Positions 52,481 through 59,578 of a DNA stretch of 64,000 nucleotides are shown piece after piece. A model generated the notes under the pieces. The model had not been told where the DNA came from, did no database searches, and saw only the letters and a program-made list of their open reading frames with translations. The position numbers and the translations under genes are program-made. The stretch's first letter is position 1. Each line of letters starts with the position of its first letter. The DNA is from Bacteroidales bacterium (GTDB lineage: Bacteria > Bacillota > Clostridia > Lachnospirales > Lachnospiraceae): contig JAMPFJ010000005.1 in assembly GCA_023664535.1 (NCBI GenBank), positions 1 to 64,000 of the forward strand, written 5' to 3'.

Positions 52481-52948
52481 ATGAAAAAATATGGTGCACT
52501 AATCTTATTATTGGGCTGGGTAGCGCTGGTGCTTTTCCTCTCTTTTCAAGGCGGGCAGGAGACGGCGGAAACCAGCCGGCATTTTACGGAGCGGGTGTTA
52601 GAATGGATGACAAGGCAGGTCCCGGACTGGCAGACGGTTGCTCTGTGGGATAATCGGTTTCGTTTTGCAGCGCATTTTGTTTTATTTTTTTTATACGGCA
52701 TAATCAGTATGCCGGCGCTGGCGGTCTTAGTTAAACGGAAAAGGATGGCTGCACTGCTTTCGGCGGGCTCCGGCATTGCGCTGGCTGTTTTTTCCGAAAC
52801 CGGCAAGCTGTTTATCCCGGAAAGACATTGCAGTCTGGTAGAGATGCTGGTAAATATTGCCGGTGTGCTTGCCGGCATGATATTAGCGGCGGGGCTTCGT
52901 GCCCTGTGGAGATATCTGGCTGACAAATGCTTGCTTCACTCGAAGTAA
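52481..52948 (+). CDS. VanZ-like membrane protein
   Basis: 155 aa with about four membrane segments. It starts MKKYGALILLLGWVALVLFLSFQGG, has RFAAHFVLFFLYG in the middle, and SETGKLFIPERHCSLVEMLVNIAGVLAG, the VanZ signature (E near EFxQ, R, D/E in the loop, N-x-x-G). Members are often linked to teicoplanin resistance or cell-envelope processes; the true role is unclear. An adjacent ATG at 52478 is possible. 7-10 nt after the previous gene. Confidence 0.85.
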   Translation: MKKYGALILLLGWVALVLFLSFQGGQETAETSRHFTERVLEWMTRQVPDWQTVALWDNRFRFAAHFVLFFLYGIISMPALAVLVKRKRMAALLSAGSGIALAVFSETGKLFIPERHCSLVEMLVNIAGVLAGMILAAGLRALWRYLADKCLLHSK

Positions 52949-52959
52949 AATGGTATAAT
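52931..52959 (+). promoter_or_regulatory. Sigma-A promoter of fba
   Basis: TTGCTT (52931-52936), 17 bp, TATAAT (52954-52959), partly inside the end of the VanZ gene. The leader then carries an inverted repeat (CACAGGT near 52964 with ACCTGTG near 52988), a possible 5' hairpin. Confidence 0.8.
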
Positions 52960-53024
52960 CAACACAGGTGTGCAGGTACCATATTTTACCTGTGAATTTT
53001 TAAGAAGACGGAGGAATATTTTTT

Positions 53025-53888
53025 ATGTTAGTATCAGCAGAAGAAATGCTAAAAAAGGCGAAAGCCGGTAAGTATGCGGTTGGTCAGTTCAACATCAATA
53101 ACCTTGAGTGGACAAAGTCAATTCTTTTAACCGCACAGGAGTTAAACAGTCCGGTTATCCTTGGTGTATCCGAGGGTGCAGGAAAGTATATGACAGGTTA
53201 TAAAACCGTTGCCGCAATGGTAGACGCAATGGTAGACAGTCTGGGAATTACGGTTCCGGTAGCGCTTCATTTAGACCACGGTTCATATGAAGGTGCAAAG
53301 GCATGTATAGAAGCAGGTTTTTCTTCTATTATGTTTGACGGCTCCCATTATCCGATTGAGGAGAATGTGGCAAAGACAAAGGAATTAGTAGCCATTTGTA
53401 AGGAAAAAGGACTTTCCCTTGAGGCCGAGGTAGGCTCCATCGGCGGTGAAGAGGACGGAGTTGTAGGCGCCGGTGAATGTGCTGACCCGGATGAGTGTAA
53501 GGCAGTTGCCGATTTAGGCGTAACCATGCTGGCAGCAGGTATCGGTAATATTCACGGAAAATATCCGGAAAACTGGGCAGGCTTAAGCTTTGATACGTTA
53601 GAGGCAATTCAGCAGAAGACCGGGGACATGCCTTTAGTATTACACGGCGGTACAGGTATTCCCGAGGATATGATTAAGAAGGCAATTTCTCTTGGCGTTG
53701 CTAAAATTAACGTAAATACGGAGTGCCAGTTATCCTTTGCGGATGCTACCCGTAAGTATATCGAAGCAGGTAAGGACTTAGAGGGTAAGGGCTTTGACCC
53801 GCGTAAGCTGCTGGCTCCGGGTGCAGAGGCAATCAAAGCGACCGTTAAGGAAAAGATGGAATTATTCGGTTCTGTAGGTAAAGCGTGA
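53025..53888 (+). CDS. fba: Class II fructose-1,6-bisphosphate aldolase
   Basis: 287 aa, zinc-dependent, cytoplasmic, central glycolysis. Motifs: VGQFNINNLEWTKSIL, VALHLDHGSYEGAKAC (zinc His and catalytic Asp), SLEAEVGSIGGEEDG (zinc Glu), LAAGIGNIHGKYPENW, LVLHGGTGIPEDMIKKAI and KINVNTECQ (phosphate binding). GGAGG lies upstream of the ATG. Flanked by its own promoter and terminator, so probably monocistronic. Confidence 0.97.
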   Translation: MLVSAEEMLKKAKAGKYAVGQFNINNLEWTKSILLTAQELNSPVILGVSEGAGKYMTGYKTVAAMVDAMVDSLGITVPVALHLDHGSYEGAKACIEAGFSSIMFDGSHYPIEENVAKTKELVAICKEKGLSLEAEVGSIGGEEDGVVGAGECADPDECKAVADLGVTMLAAGIGNIHGKYPENWAGLSFDTLEAIQQKTGDMPLVLHGGTGIPEDMIKKAISLGVAKINVNTECQLSFADATRKYIEAGKDLEGKGFDPRKLLAPGAEAIKATVKEKMELFGSVGKA

Positions 53889-53914
53889 GCGGGAAATAAT
53901 CAATAATTAAATGA

Positions 53915-53958
53915 AAAAAGCGTTGTTACGGTGTACGGTACAGGTAACAACGCTTTTC
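53915..53958 (+). terminator. Bidirectional terminator between fba and tRNA-Pro
   Basis: GCGTTGTTAC (53921-53930) pairs with GTAACAACGC (53945-53954), with A-run before and T-run after, so it can end transcription from both sides (fba from the left, tRNA from the right). Confidence 0.9.
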
Positions 53959-53988
53959 ATTTGCGTCAGATAGTTATTGACAGAAAAA

Positions 53989-54062
53989 TCGGGGCGACAG
54001 GATTTGAACCTGCGACCTCTTAGTCCCGAACCAAGCGCTCTACCAAACTGAGCCACGCCCCG
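53989..54062 (-). tRNA. tRNA-Pro (anticodon CGG)
   Basis: The minus strand folds into a cloverleaf: acceptor CGGGGCG with CGCCCCG, D-loop TGGCTCAGTTTGGTAGAGC, anticodon stem CTTGG with CTAAG around loop TTCGGGA, T-arm with GGTTCAAATCC, discriminator A. The anticodon is at 54026-54028. The 3' CCA is not encoded. The only minus-strand gene I find in the window. Confidence 0.96.
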
Positions 54063-54126
54063 ATATGTGCTGCATTTCTTTCCCGTCATATGCTGTTCGG
54101 AAAAGTATGCTTATCACAACTTCTAA

Positions 54127-54156
54127 AGTATATACCATTTAGGGGGGATAATGCAA
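54127..54156 (-). promoter_or_regulatory. Sigma-A promoter of tRNA-Pro
   Basis: On the minus strand TTGCAT (54151-54156), 18 bp, TATACT (54127-54132), placing the start about 58 nt before the tRNA. Confidence 0.65.
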
Positions 54157-54243
54157 GTACTTTATGAAAAAATTTTCGATATTTAAAATATTTTTTGCCG
54201 GCTGTTTGGCTGGAATGAAAGGGAAGCTGAGGAGAGAGGGAAA

Positions 54244-55296
54244 ATGAAAGAATATTTTATGGATAGTAAAACGGAAGCCTTTCTGAAATGGGAGGGACGG
54301 ATATTGAAACAAGAGGGAACCTGTTATCTGGGCTATACGAACAGCAGTGTGTCGTTAAGAGCCCAGGGCGGTTCGCTGGCAATGTATTTTGTCACCGGTG
54401 AAAATGAGGAGATAAACCGGCCGGGACTGCGGATTTATATAGACGGAAACAGGGTATCGGAGCTGGTTTTGGATAAACGGGAGGGCTGGTATCCGATAGG
54501 GGAAATCGATGCGGCAGGGATTCATGAAATTTGTATTGTTAAGCTTACCGAGGCGGCAATGTCCTATGCCGGCTTACAGCGGATAAGGGTTGACGGCGGG
54601 GAACTCATCCGCCGGGAGAATACGCCGGATAACCGGGTGAAGGTGGAATTTATCGGGGATTCCATAACCTGTGGATACGGCGTACACGGAGAGCCGGAAA
54701 GTGAATATACCATCCGGGACGAGGACGGAGAGTGCAGCTATGCCGCATTTATGGCGAAGGAGATGAACTGGAATGCCAGGTGGATAGCCGCTTCGGGATA
54801 CGGGATGTTTGTGGGATATAGCGGAAATCCGGGAGAAAATATTCCCCGTTTGTATCCCTATGTGAATTGGTTTTTGAACAGGGAAAAGAAGCTTGAAGCG
54901 GGGGAATTTGAGCCGCAGTACATTTTTGTCAATCTGGGCAGCAATGATTCCTGGCATCTGGGCGACGAAGAGATTCTTGCCGGATTTTTGCATGCCTATG
55001 AAGATTTTCTGTACCGGTTAAAGCATTATCATCCGGACAGCGTGATTATCTGTGTGCTGGGAACGCTGTGCAAAAGGGTTTTTCCTTATGTAAAACAGGT
55101 GGCGGATAAAGTAAGGAGGGACGGGCTGGAAGGGATTTATGCGGTGGAGCTGCCTTATCACAACGTAAAGGAGGACGGTATGGCGTATATGTATCATCCA
55201 TCCATAGCCACCCAGAAAAAGGATGCCCGGAGACTGTTAGCGTTCATGCGGCAGGAAGGGCTTCTACAGGGAAATGGGCAGACAAAACACGATTGA
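54244..55296 (+). CDS. SGNH/GDSL acetyl esterase (CE2-like, two-domain)
   Basis: 350 aa. The first 125 residues form a beta-sandwich typical of CE2 esterases. The SGNH hydrolase domain then begins with VEFIGDSITCGYG (block I, catalytic Ser), followed by FVNLGSNDSWHLGD (block III, Asn) and MAYMYHPSIATQ (block V, His). No signal peptide, so it acts inside the cell, for example on imported acetylated sugars. The start is ATG 54244 after GAGGAGAGAGGG. No partner genes for glycan use lie next to it. Confidence 0.88.
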   Translation: MKEYFMDSKTEAFLKWEGRILKQEGTCYLGYTNSSVSLRAQGGSLAMYFVTGENEEINRPGLRIYIDGNRVSELVLDKREGWYPIGEIDAAGIHEICIVKLTEAAMSYAGLQRIRVDGGELIRRENTPDNRVKVEFIGDSITCGYGVHGEPESEYTIRDEDGECSYAAFMAKEMNWNARWIAASGYGMFVGYSGNPGENIPRLYPYVNWFLNREKKLEAGEFEPQYIFVNLGSNDSWHLGDEEILAGFLHAYEDFLYRLKHYHPDSVIICVLGTLCKRVFPYVKQVADKVRRDGLEGIYAVELPYHNVKEDGMAYMYHPSIATQKKDARRLLAFMRQEGLLQGNGQTKHD

Positions 55297-55321
55297 CAAA
55301 TGGAAAGCAGTATTGTATGAT
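55293..55321 (+). promoter_or_regulatory. Sigma-A promoter of bioY
   Basis: TTGACA (55293-55298), 17 bp, TATGAT (55316-55321). The -35 overlaps the last codons of the esterase gene. Confidence 0.85.
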
Positions 55322-55330
55322 AAACCAATA

Positions 55331-55364
55331 ATTGTCAACCTTGTATTAAAAACTAGTTGACAAT
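55331..55364 (+). promoter_or_regulatory. BirA biotin-repressor operator
   Basis: ATTGTCAAC (55331-55339), 16 nt, GTTGACAAT (55356-55364): a perfect 9-bp dyad matching the Firmicutes BirA operator (TTGTxAACC-N-GGTTxACAA type). It starts about 10 nt after the -10 box, so BirA with biotinyl-AMP would block bioY transcription. Confidence 0.9.
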
Positions 55365-55415
55365 ATAAGAAGCAGAAAAAGTAAAAAAACAGATGGCAGG
55401 AAAGGAAATGAGCAA

Positions 55416-56000
55416 ATGAAAGAAAAAACAGTCCCGGAAAAATTATCCACCATGCAGATAACCAGAATTGCATTGATGACGGCATTTATCAGTGCGTCTT
55501 CTTATTTGCGCATCCCGCTTCCTTTTGCAGGAGGGGTTATTACCGGACAGACCCTTGCGGTAAATCTGGTGGCGCTGGTGCTTACTCCGTCAGAAGCGGG
55601 AATGACGATGCTTTGTTACTGGCTGCTGGGGGTTCTGGGCGTACCGGTGTATGGCGGAGCGGCGGGACCGGGTAAAATGTTTGGATTGACGGGAGGATAT
55701 TGTGCCGCTTTTATATTGGCAGCGTTTTTAATTGCAGGGCTGCGGGGAAAGGAATATAATTTTGTCAGATATGTGTTGGTTACTGTTTTAATTGGTATTC
55801 CGGTTATAGACGGAATCGGTTTTGCCTGGATGAAGGCAGTGAGCGGCATGACGTGGAAATCGGCATTTGCCACAGGTTTTCTGCCGTATCTTCCGCTGGA
55901 TGCAGTAAAGTGTATTGGGGCGGTATTACTGGCAAAGCCGGTAGGACATGCATTTCGGATAATGGAGGATGGCAGAGGAAAACCGCCAGCGGAAAAATAA
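55416..56000 (+). CDS. bioY: Biotin transporter substrate-binding subunit BioY (ECF S component)
   Basis: 194 aa, about six membrane segments. The BioY pattern is present: ALMTAFISASSYLRIPLPFAGGVITGQTLAVNL, then GVLGVPVYGGAAGPGKMFGLTGGYCAAF (signature GxPVFxGGxxGxxxLxGPTxGY-like). The ECF A/A'/T energising module is not nearby and is presumably shared. Downstream of a BirA operator, so biotin-repressed. An N-terminal cytoplasmic extension of about 15 residues is seen. Confidence 0.95.
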   Translation: MKEKTVPEKLSTMQITRIALMTAFISASSYLRIPLPFAGGVITGQTLAVNLVALVLTPSEAGMTMLCYWLLGVLGVPVYGGAAGPGKMFGLTGGYCAAFILAAFLIAGLRGKEYNFVRYVLVTVLIGIPVIDGIGFAWMKAVSGMTWKSAFATGFLPYLPLDAVKCIGAVLLAKPVGHAFRIMEDGRGKPPAEK

Positions 56001-56099
56001 AGCGAAGGAAGCGGTAAATAATTTTGCAATTCCCGGATATACCTATTATAATAGGAAGAAATGGCGGCAGTTTATGCAAAAAAGGAAAAAGGAGACGGG

Positions 56100-56735
56100 A
56101 TGAAAAAAGGAATTATTTTTGATATGGACGGAACGCTCTGGGATTCCTCGGAAGGGGTGGCGAAGGCGTGGACGTCCGTGGTGGAGAAACGATATAAAAA
56201 AGAGCGCAGGATAACGGTAGAGGAGATTCAGGGCGTTATGGGAAAGACCATGGATAAGATTGCAGAGGAGCTTTTTCCGGAATTGCCTGAACAAAAAAGA
56301 ACAGAGCTTCTGGAGGCGTGCTGCGACAATGAAAACGAATACCTGAGAGTAAACGGCGGGGTACTGTATCCGCAGCTGGAGGACACGTTAAACCTGCTGC
56401 AAAAGAAGTATCCTTTATATATTGTGAGTAATTGTCAGAGCGGATACATTGAAGCATTTTTGGAGCATTACGGATTTGCTCACTATTTTGAAGATATCGA
56501 GTGTTATGGGAATAATGGATTGAAGAAAGGTGACAATATTCGGAATATCGTGAAAAGGAATCATTTGGATGATGCGGTTTATGTGGGGGATATCCAGGGA
56601 GATTATGAGGCAAGCCGGGAAGCGGGAGTGAAATTTATTCATGCGGCATACGGCTTTGGAAGGATAGCAGAAAAGGTTCCGGCGATTCGGCATTTTGCGG
56701 AGCTTCCCCGTCTGCTGGAAGAAAATGACGGCTAA
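56100..56735 (+). CDS. HAD-superfamily phosphatase (phosphoglycolate phosphatase-like)
   Basis: About 211 aa. Motif I GIIFDMDGTLWD, motif II IVSNCQSGY, motif III GLKKGDNI and motif IV VYVGDIQGDYEASREAG. A four-helix cap lies between motifs I and II, as in subclass I. Small phosphometabolite hydrolysis is likely; the substrate is unknown. ATG 56100 has AAAGGAG upstream; an in-frame ATG at 56061 lacks one. Confidence 0.92.
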   Translation: MKKGIIFDMDGTLWDSSEGVAKAWTSVVEKRYKKERRITVEEIQGVMGKTMDKIAEELFPELPEQKRTELLEACCDNENEYLRVNGGVLYPQLEDTLNLLQKKYPLYIVSNCQSGYIEAFLEHYGFAHYFEDIECYGNNGLKKGDNIRNIVKRNHLDDAVYVGDIQGDYEASREAGVKFIHAAYGFGRIAEKVPAIRHFAELPRLLEENDG

Positions 56736-56786
56736 TCCGGATGAAATTTTGTTAAGGCGTTTTTTCGGTAAAATATTGTCGGATTC

Positions 56787-56816
56787 AGAATAAAATTCCA
56801 CTGCTTGCAAATACTA
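56787..56816 (+). promoter_or_regulatory. Sigma-G-type promoter of spoVT
   Basis: AGAATA (56787-56792), 17 bp, AATACTA (56810-56816), 5/6 and 6/7 matches to the sigma-G consensus TGAATA / CATACTA. spoVT is a known sigma-G (forespore) gene in Bacillus, which supports the reading. Confidence 0.65.
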
Positions 56817-56884
56817 ACAACATCAATCCGAGGGTGAAGCTTCGGAGAAGTTATGAAATCATTATAATTATGGAGGAAAATATC

Positions 56885-57433
56885 GTGAAAGCAACAGGAA
56901 TTGTACGCCGGATAGACGAACTGGGACGTATTGTCGTGCCAAAGGAAATTCGCAGAACCCTGCGGATTCGTGAAGGTGACCCGTTGGAAATCTTTACGGA
57001 TAAGGATGGTGAGATTATTCTGAAGAAATATTCTCCGATTGGGGAGCTCAGCATTTTTGCACAGGAATATGTGGATGCAACAGCACAGATTTTAGGCTGT
57101 CCGGTCTGTGTAACGGACAGGGACCAGATTATTGCGGTGTCGGGAATGCCGAAAAAAGAGTTGATGGGAAAGCCTCTTCATAAAGAACTGGAGGAGGCAA
57201 TCAATGACCGGGAAGCCATTATGGCGAAAAAGGGTGAAAAGAAATATATCCGGATTACCGGTGAAAATGAAGATATTTACGAAGGACAGATTGTGCAGAC
57301 GATTATTTGCGAGGGAGATGCCATTGGAGCGGTAATTATTTTGAATAAGGACGGTAAAAATCCCCTCACTGAGGCAGAGAGAAAAGCGGCGGTTATTGCG
57401 GCAAATTTCCTTGGAAAGCAGATGGAAGGTTAA
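56885..57433 (+). CDS. spoVT: Stage V sporulation transcription factor SpoVT
   Basis: About 182 aa. The AbrB-type swapped-hairpin DNA-binding domain is VKATGIVRRIDELGRIVVPKEIRRTLRIREGDPLEIF (residues 1-37, read without further copying). A C-terminal GAF-like domain follows (ILGCPVCVTDRDQIIAVSGM and beyond). Forespore regulator of late sporulation and germination genes. GTG 56885 follows GGAGG with 8 nt and matches the family start KATGIVRRID; the open frame from 56834 lies upstream. Confidence 0.95.
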   Translation: MKATGIVRRIDELGRIVVPKEIRRTLRIREGDPLEIFTDKDGEIILKKYSPIGELSIFAQEYVDATAQILGCPVCVTDRDQIIAVSGMPKKELMGKPLHKELEEAINDREAIMAKKGEKKYIRITGENEDIYEGQIVQTIICEGDAIGAVIILNKDGKNPLTEAERKAAVIAANFLGKQMEG

Positions 57434-57632
57434 AAGGAACGGAAAAATCAAAGCCTTCTCGTATTTTTTGCCGCGGCTGGCAAAAGAAAAAATAAGGCAA
57501 AATATACAAAGCGAATTGGGCAAAATGTGCAAGATAAATAAACGTCGGTGGCAATTTGTATAGATTTTACCAGTGTCTCTTCCAAAAAATTCTACTATTT
57601 TGTACAAAAAAACTAAGAATATGGCGATTTGC
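57434..57632 (+). other. Leader gap before hup
   Basis: 199 nt without a gene. A hairpin with A/T-rich arms around GCC-GCGGCT-GGC (about 57461-57494) may end spoVT transcription. The genes yabM/spoVB and mazG, found here in Bacillus, are absent. Confidence 0.4.
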
Positions 57633-57661
57633 TTGACAAATAAAGGGTAAACGAGTATAAC
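57633..57661 (+). promoter_or_regulatory. Sigma-A promoter of hup
   Basis: TTGACA (57633-57638), 17 bp, TATAAC (57656-57661), strong, as expected for an abundant nucleoid protein. About 70 nt of leader follow with GGAGG-type sites. Confidence 0.88.
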
Positions 57662-57736
57662 TACTACTAGGACTTGTCTATCGGAGGCAGGGATGGTAAG
57701 TAATACTAATAATATTTAAGAGGAGGAACTATTCCT

Positions 57737-58012
57737 ATGAACAAAACAGAATTGGTTGCAGCTATCGCTGACAAGACTGAATTATCTAAGAAAGACGCTG
57801 AGAAGGCATTAAAGGCTTTCACCGATGTAGTAGCTGAAGAGTTAACAAAGGGTGATAAGATTCAGTTAGTTGGTTTTGGTACTTTTGAAGTAGTTGAGAG
57901 ACCGGCAAGAGAGGGAAGAAACCCTAAGACTGGCGAGACAATGAAGATTGCAGCATCTAAGGCTCCTAAGTTTAAGGCTGGTAAGGCATTAAAGGATGTT
58001 GTTAACAAATAA
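57737..58012 (+). CDS. hup: HU-family DNA-binding protein
   Basis: 91 aa nucleoid protein. MNKTELVAAIADKTELSKKDAEKALKAF forms the N-terminal helices (residues 1-28), and FGTFEVVERPAREGRNPKTGE the DNA-contacting arm with the R-N-P tip proline. Codon use is strongly biased, as in highly expressed genes. AGAGGAGG lies upstream. A terminator follows, so hup is probably transcribed alone. Confidence 0.98.
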   Translation: MNKTELVAAIADKTELSKKDAEKALKAFTDVVAEELTKGDKIQLVGFGTFEVVERPAREGRNPKTGETMKIAASKAPKFKAGKALKDVVNK

Positions 58013-58044
58013 TTGTTTTTAAGTTAACTGTGTTTAACGTGGTG

Positions 58045-58080
58045 AAGGCTGTTGTTGTGTGCAACAGCCTTTGTTGTTTT
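58045..58080 (+). terminator. Terminator of hup
   Basis: AAGGCTGTTG (58045-58054) pairs with CAACAGCCTT (58062-58071), then TTGTTGTTTT. Confidence 0.88.
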
Positions 58081-58117
58081 GCAGAGGAAATTCCGTGAGG
58101 AATTTGGGAGGAAGCAG

Positions 58118-58357
58118 ATGAGACTAGATAAATATTTAAAGGTGTCCAGATTGATTAAGCGGAGAACCATCGCCAATGAAGCATGTGATGCAGGGCGGGT
58201 GTCGGTAAACGGAAAGACGGCGAAGGCATCTACAGACGTTAAGGAGGGTGACCGCATAGATATTGAATTTGGCAATAAAAGCGTTGCCGTTATTGTGACA
58301 CAGATTATGGAATCAACCAAAAAAGAGGATGCGAAAGAGATGTTTCGGTATCTGTAG
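58118..58357 (+). CDS. rqcP: S4-domain ribosome quality control protein RqcP (YabO/Hsp15 family)
   Basis: 79 aa. One S4 RNA-binding domain: MRLDKYLKVSRLIKRRTIANE, AGRVSVNGKTAKASTDVKEGD. In Bacillus this protein works with RqcH in C-terminal Ala-tailing of stalled peptides on the large ribosomal subunit. ATG 58118 follows GGGAGGAAGCAG; the open frame upstream overlaps the hup terminator. Location before yabP is conserved in Firmicutes. Confidence 0.93.
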   Translation: MRLDKYLKVSRLIKRRTIANEACDAGRVSVNGKTAKASTDVKEGDRIDIEFGNKSVAVIVTQIMESTKKEDAKEMFRYL

Positions 58358-58386
58358 GAATGTTTTGCCGTTATGCTTCATAGAAT
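58358..58386 (+). promoter_or_regulatory. Sigma-E-type promoter of yabP
   Basis: GAATGTT (58358-58364), 14 bp, CATAGAAT (58379-58386): 6/7 and 7/8 matches to the mother-cell sigma-E consensus (KMATATT / CATACAMT). yabP and yabQ are sigma-E genes in Bacillus. Confidence 0.7.
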
Positions 58387-58425
58387 GAATAAGAAAATGA
58401 TGGACGTGTTTAGCGGGGTAACGGT

Positions 58426-58710
58426 ATGGAAGAGGTTCGCAGTGGAAAAGGGCATAAAATTACATTGAATAACAGAGGGGCAGGTCTGATTACCGGGGTA
58501 AATGCAGTGGTTTCTTTTGATTTGAATGAGATTTTACTGGAGACCGAACAGGGTGTGCTTTTAATTAAAGGGACAGACTTAAATGTGACAAAGCTTACGC
58601 TGGACAAAGGAGAGGTGGAGATAGACGGAAGAGTGGATTCTTTTACCTATTCTGATTTGAAGCCCGGAATGCGTGGAGAAAATGGATTGTTTAACCGTTT
58701 GTTTAAGTAG
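58426..58710 (+). CDS. yabP: Sporulation protein YabP
   Basis: 94 aa. HKITLNNRGAGLITGVNAVVSFDLNEILLETEQG is the YabP/YqfC-family core (residues 10-43). Needed in the mother cell at an intermediate stage of sporulation in Bacillus; mechanism unclear. It lies about 40 nt after the sigma-E-type promoter and 9 nt before yabQ, its usual partner. Confidence 0.94.
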   Translation: MEEVRSGKGHKITLNNRGAGLITGVNAVVSFDLNEILLETEQGVLLIKGTDLNVTKLTLDKGEVEIDGRVDSFTYSDLKPGMRGENGLFNRLFK

Positions 58711-58719
58711 GTAAGCGGT

Positions 58720-59142
58720 ATGGCGGATTTGATTTATGACGAGGTGAAGCTGTTTACGGTCTGTCTGCTGCTTGGTCTGCTGCTGGCGCTGGCTTATGAC
58801 GGAATCCGGATTTTACGGCTGTTTTTCGGACATCGGAACTGGTTAATCGATTTGGAGGATTTATTGTTTTGGCTGTTTACGGCATGGCTTGTATTTAGAA
58901 CGCTGTTTATCTATAACCGGGGGGCGCTCAGGGGATATGCATTTCTGGGATTGTTTCTGGGCGTACTGCTCTATACGCTTACCCTGAGCAGGCTGTTGCT
59001 GGCAGCGGCGGAAAAGCTGGTGCCCGGCTGGAATAAATTGAAGCGGTGGATAAAGAAGCCTTTTTGCATTTTCCGTGATTTTTTCAGAAAAGCATTGAAA
59101 AATATAATGGCAGACGTTAAAATGGCTATAAAGGGGAGATAA
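58720..59142 (+). CDS. yabQ: Spore cortex biosynthesis protein YabQ
   Basis: 140 aa. Four hydrophobic segments: LFTVCLLLGLLLALAYDGIRIL (with YDxxRxxR), LEDLLFWLFTAWLVFRTLF, GYAFLGLFLGVLLYTLTLS. Mother-cell membrane protein needed for cortex formation. A basic C-terminus follows. GTAAGCGGT before the ATG is a weak ribosome site; translation is probably coupled to yabP. Confidence 0.92.
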   Translation: MADLIYDEVKLFTVCLLLGLLLALAYDGIRILRLFFGHRNWLIDLEDLLFWLFTAWLVFRTLFIYNRGALRGYAFLGLFLGVLLYTLTLSRLLLAAAEKLVPGWNKLKRWIKKPFCIFRDFFRKALKNIMADVKMAIKGR

Positions 59143-59160
59143 TCCTGCAAAAAGAAACGG

Positions 59161-59472
59161 GTGAGTAGGTTGAGTAAGAGACGCAAAAGGAAAAAACGAA
59201 ATAGTAAGGGGCTTCCGATTGTTATCTTTGTCCTGATTATGTTTTGCGGAGTTGTCGGTGTGCGGACGGTAATGATGAAGCAGCAGAGTGCGGAGCTGGC
59301 AGAAAAACAGCGGATGCTGGAAAGAGAAATAGAGACGGAGGAACAGCGAACAAAAGAGCTGGAGGAGCTGGAAAAATATATGAAAACCAAGAAGTATATG
59401 GAGGACGTTGCCAGGGAGAAGCTGGGACTGGTATATCCGGACGAGATACTGATTGAGCCGGAGAACAAATAG
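59161..59472 (+). CDS. divIC: Septum formation initiator DivIC (FtsB family)
   Basis: 103 aa. A basic N-terminus (KRRKRKKRNSKG), one membrane segment (LPIVIFVLIMFCGVVGVRTVM), an extracytoplasmic coiled coil (QSAELAEKQRMLEREIETEE) and the ending YMEDVAREKLGLVYPDE, the FtsB/DivIC signature. It joins FtsL and DivIB in the divisome. The start is GTG 59161; a TTG at 59170 is a possible alternative. Confidence 0.92.
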   Translation: MSRLSKRRKRKKRNSKGLPIVIFVLIMFCGVVGVRTVMMKQQSAELAEKQRMLEREIETEEQRTKELEELEKYMKTKKYMEDVAREKLGLVYPDEILIEPENK

Positions 59473-59512
59473 GACGGATTATGTCGGAAGTTGCGGCGGA
59501 GGATGTCTTTAT

Positions 59513-59545
59513 GTGACAGTTTTTGTAAGGTAAGCCTGCTATACT
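59513..59545 (+). promoter_or_regulatory. spoIIE promoter with 21-bp spacer
   Basis: GTGACA (59513-59518), 21 bp, TATACT (59540-59545). A 21-bp spacing marks Spo0A-activated sigma-A promoters such as Bacillus spoIIE and spoIIG. A near-Spo0A box TGTCGGA (6/7) lies upstream at about 59482. Confidence 0.6.
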
Positions 59546-59549
59546 TTAC

Positions 59550-59570
59550 CCCACTTGATTAAGTGGGAGG
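59550..59570 (+). promoter_or_regulatory. Hairpin covering the spoIIE ribosome binding site
   Basis: CCCACTT-GATT-AAGTGGG is a perfect 7-bp stem (59550-59556 with 59561-59567). The 3' arm includes the first GGG of the GGGAGG ribosome site (59565-59570) that serves ATG 59579, so it could limit translation. Confidence 0.6.
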
Positions 59571-59578
59571 TGTGCTTT

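Noticed and set aside
53907..54089. 60-residue minus-strand ORF
   Set aside because: It covers the tRNA-Pro gene and the terminator and has no protein features.
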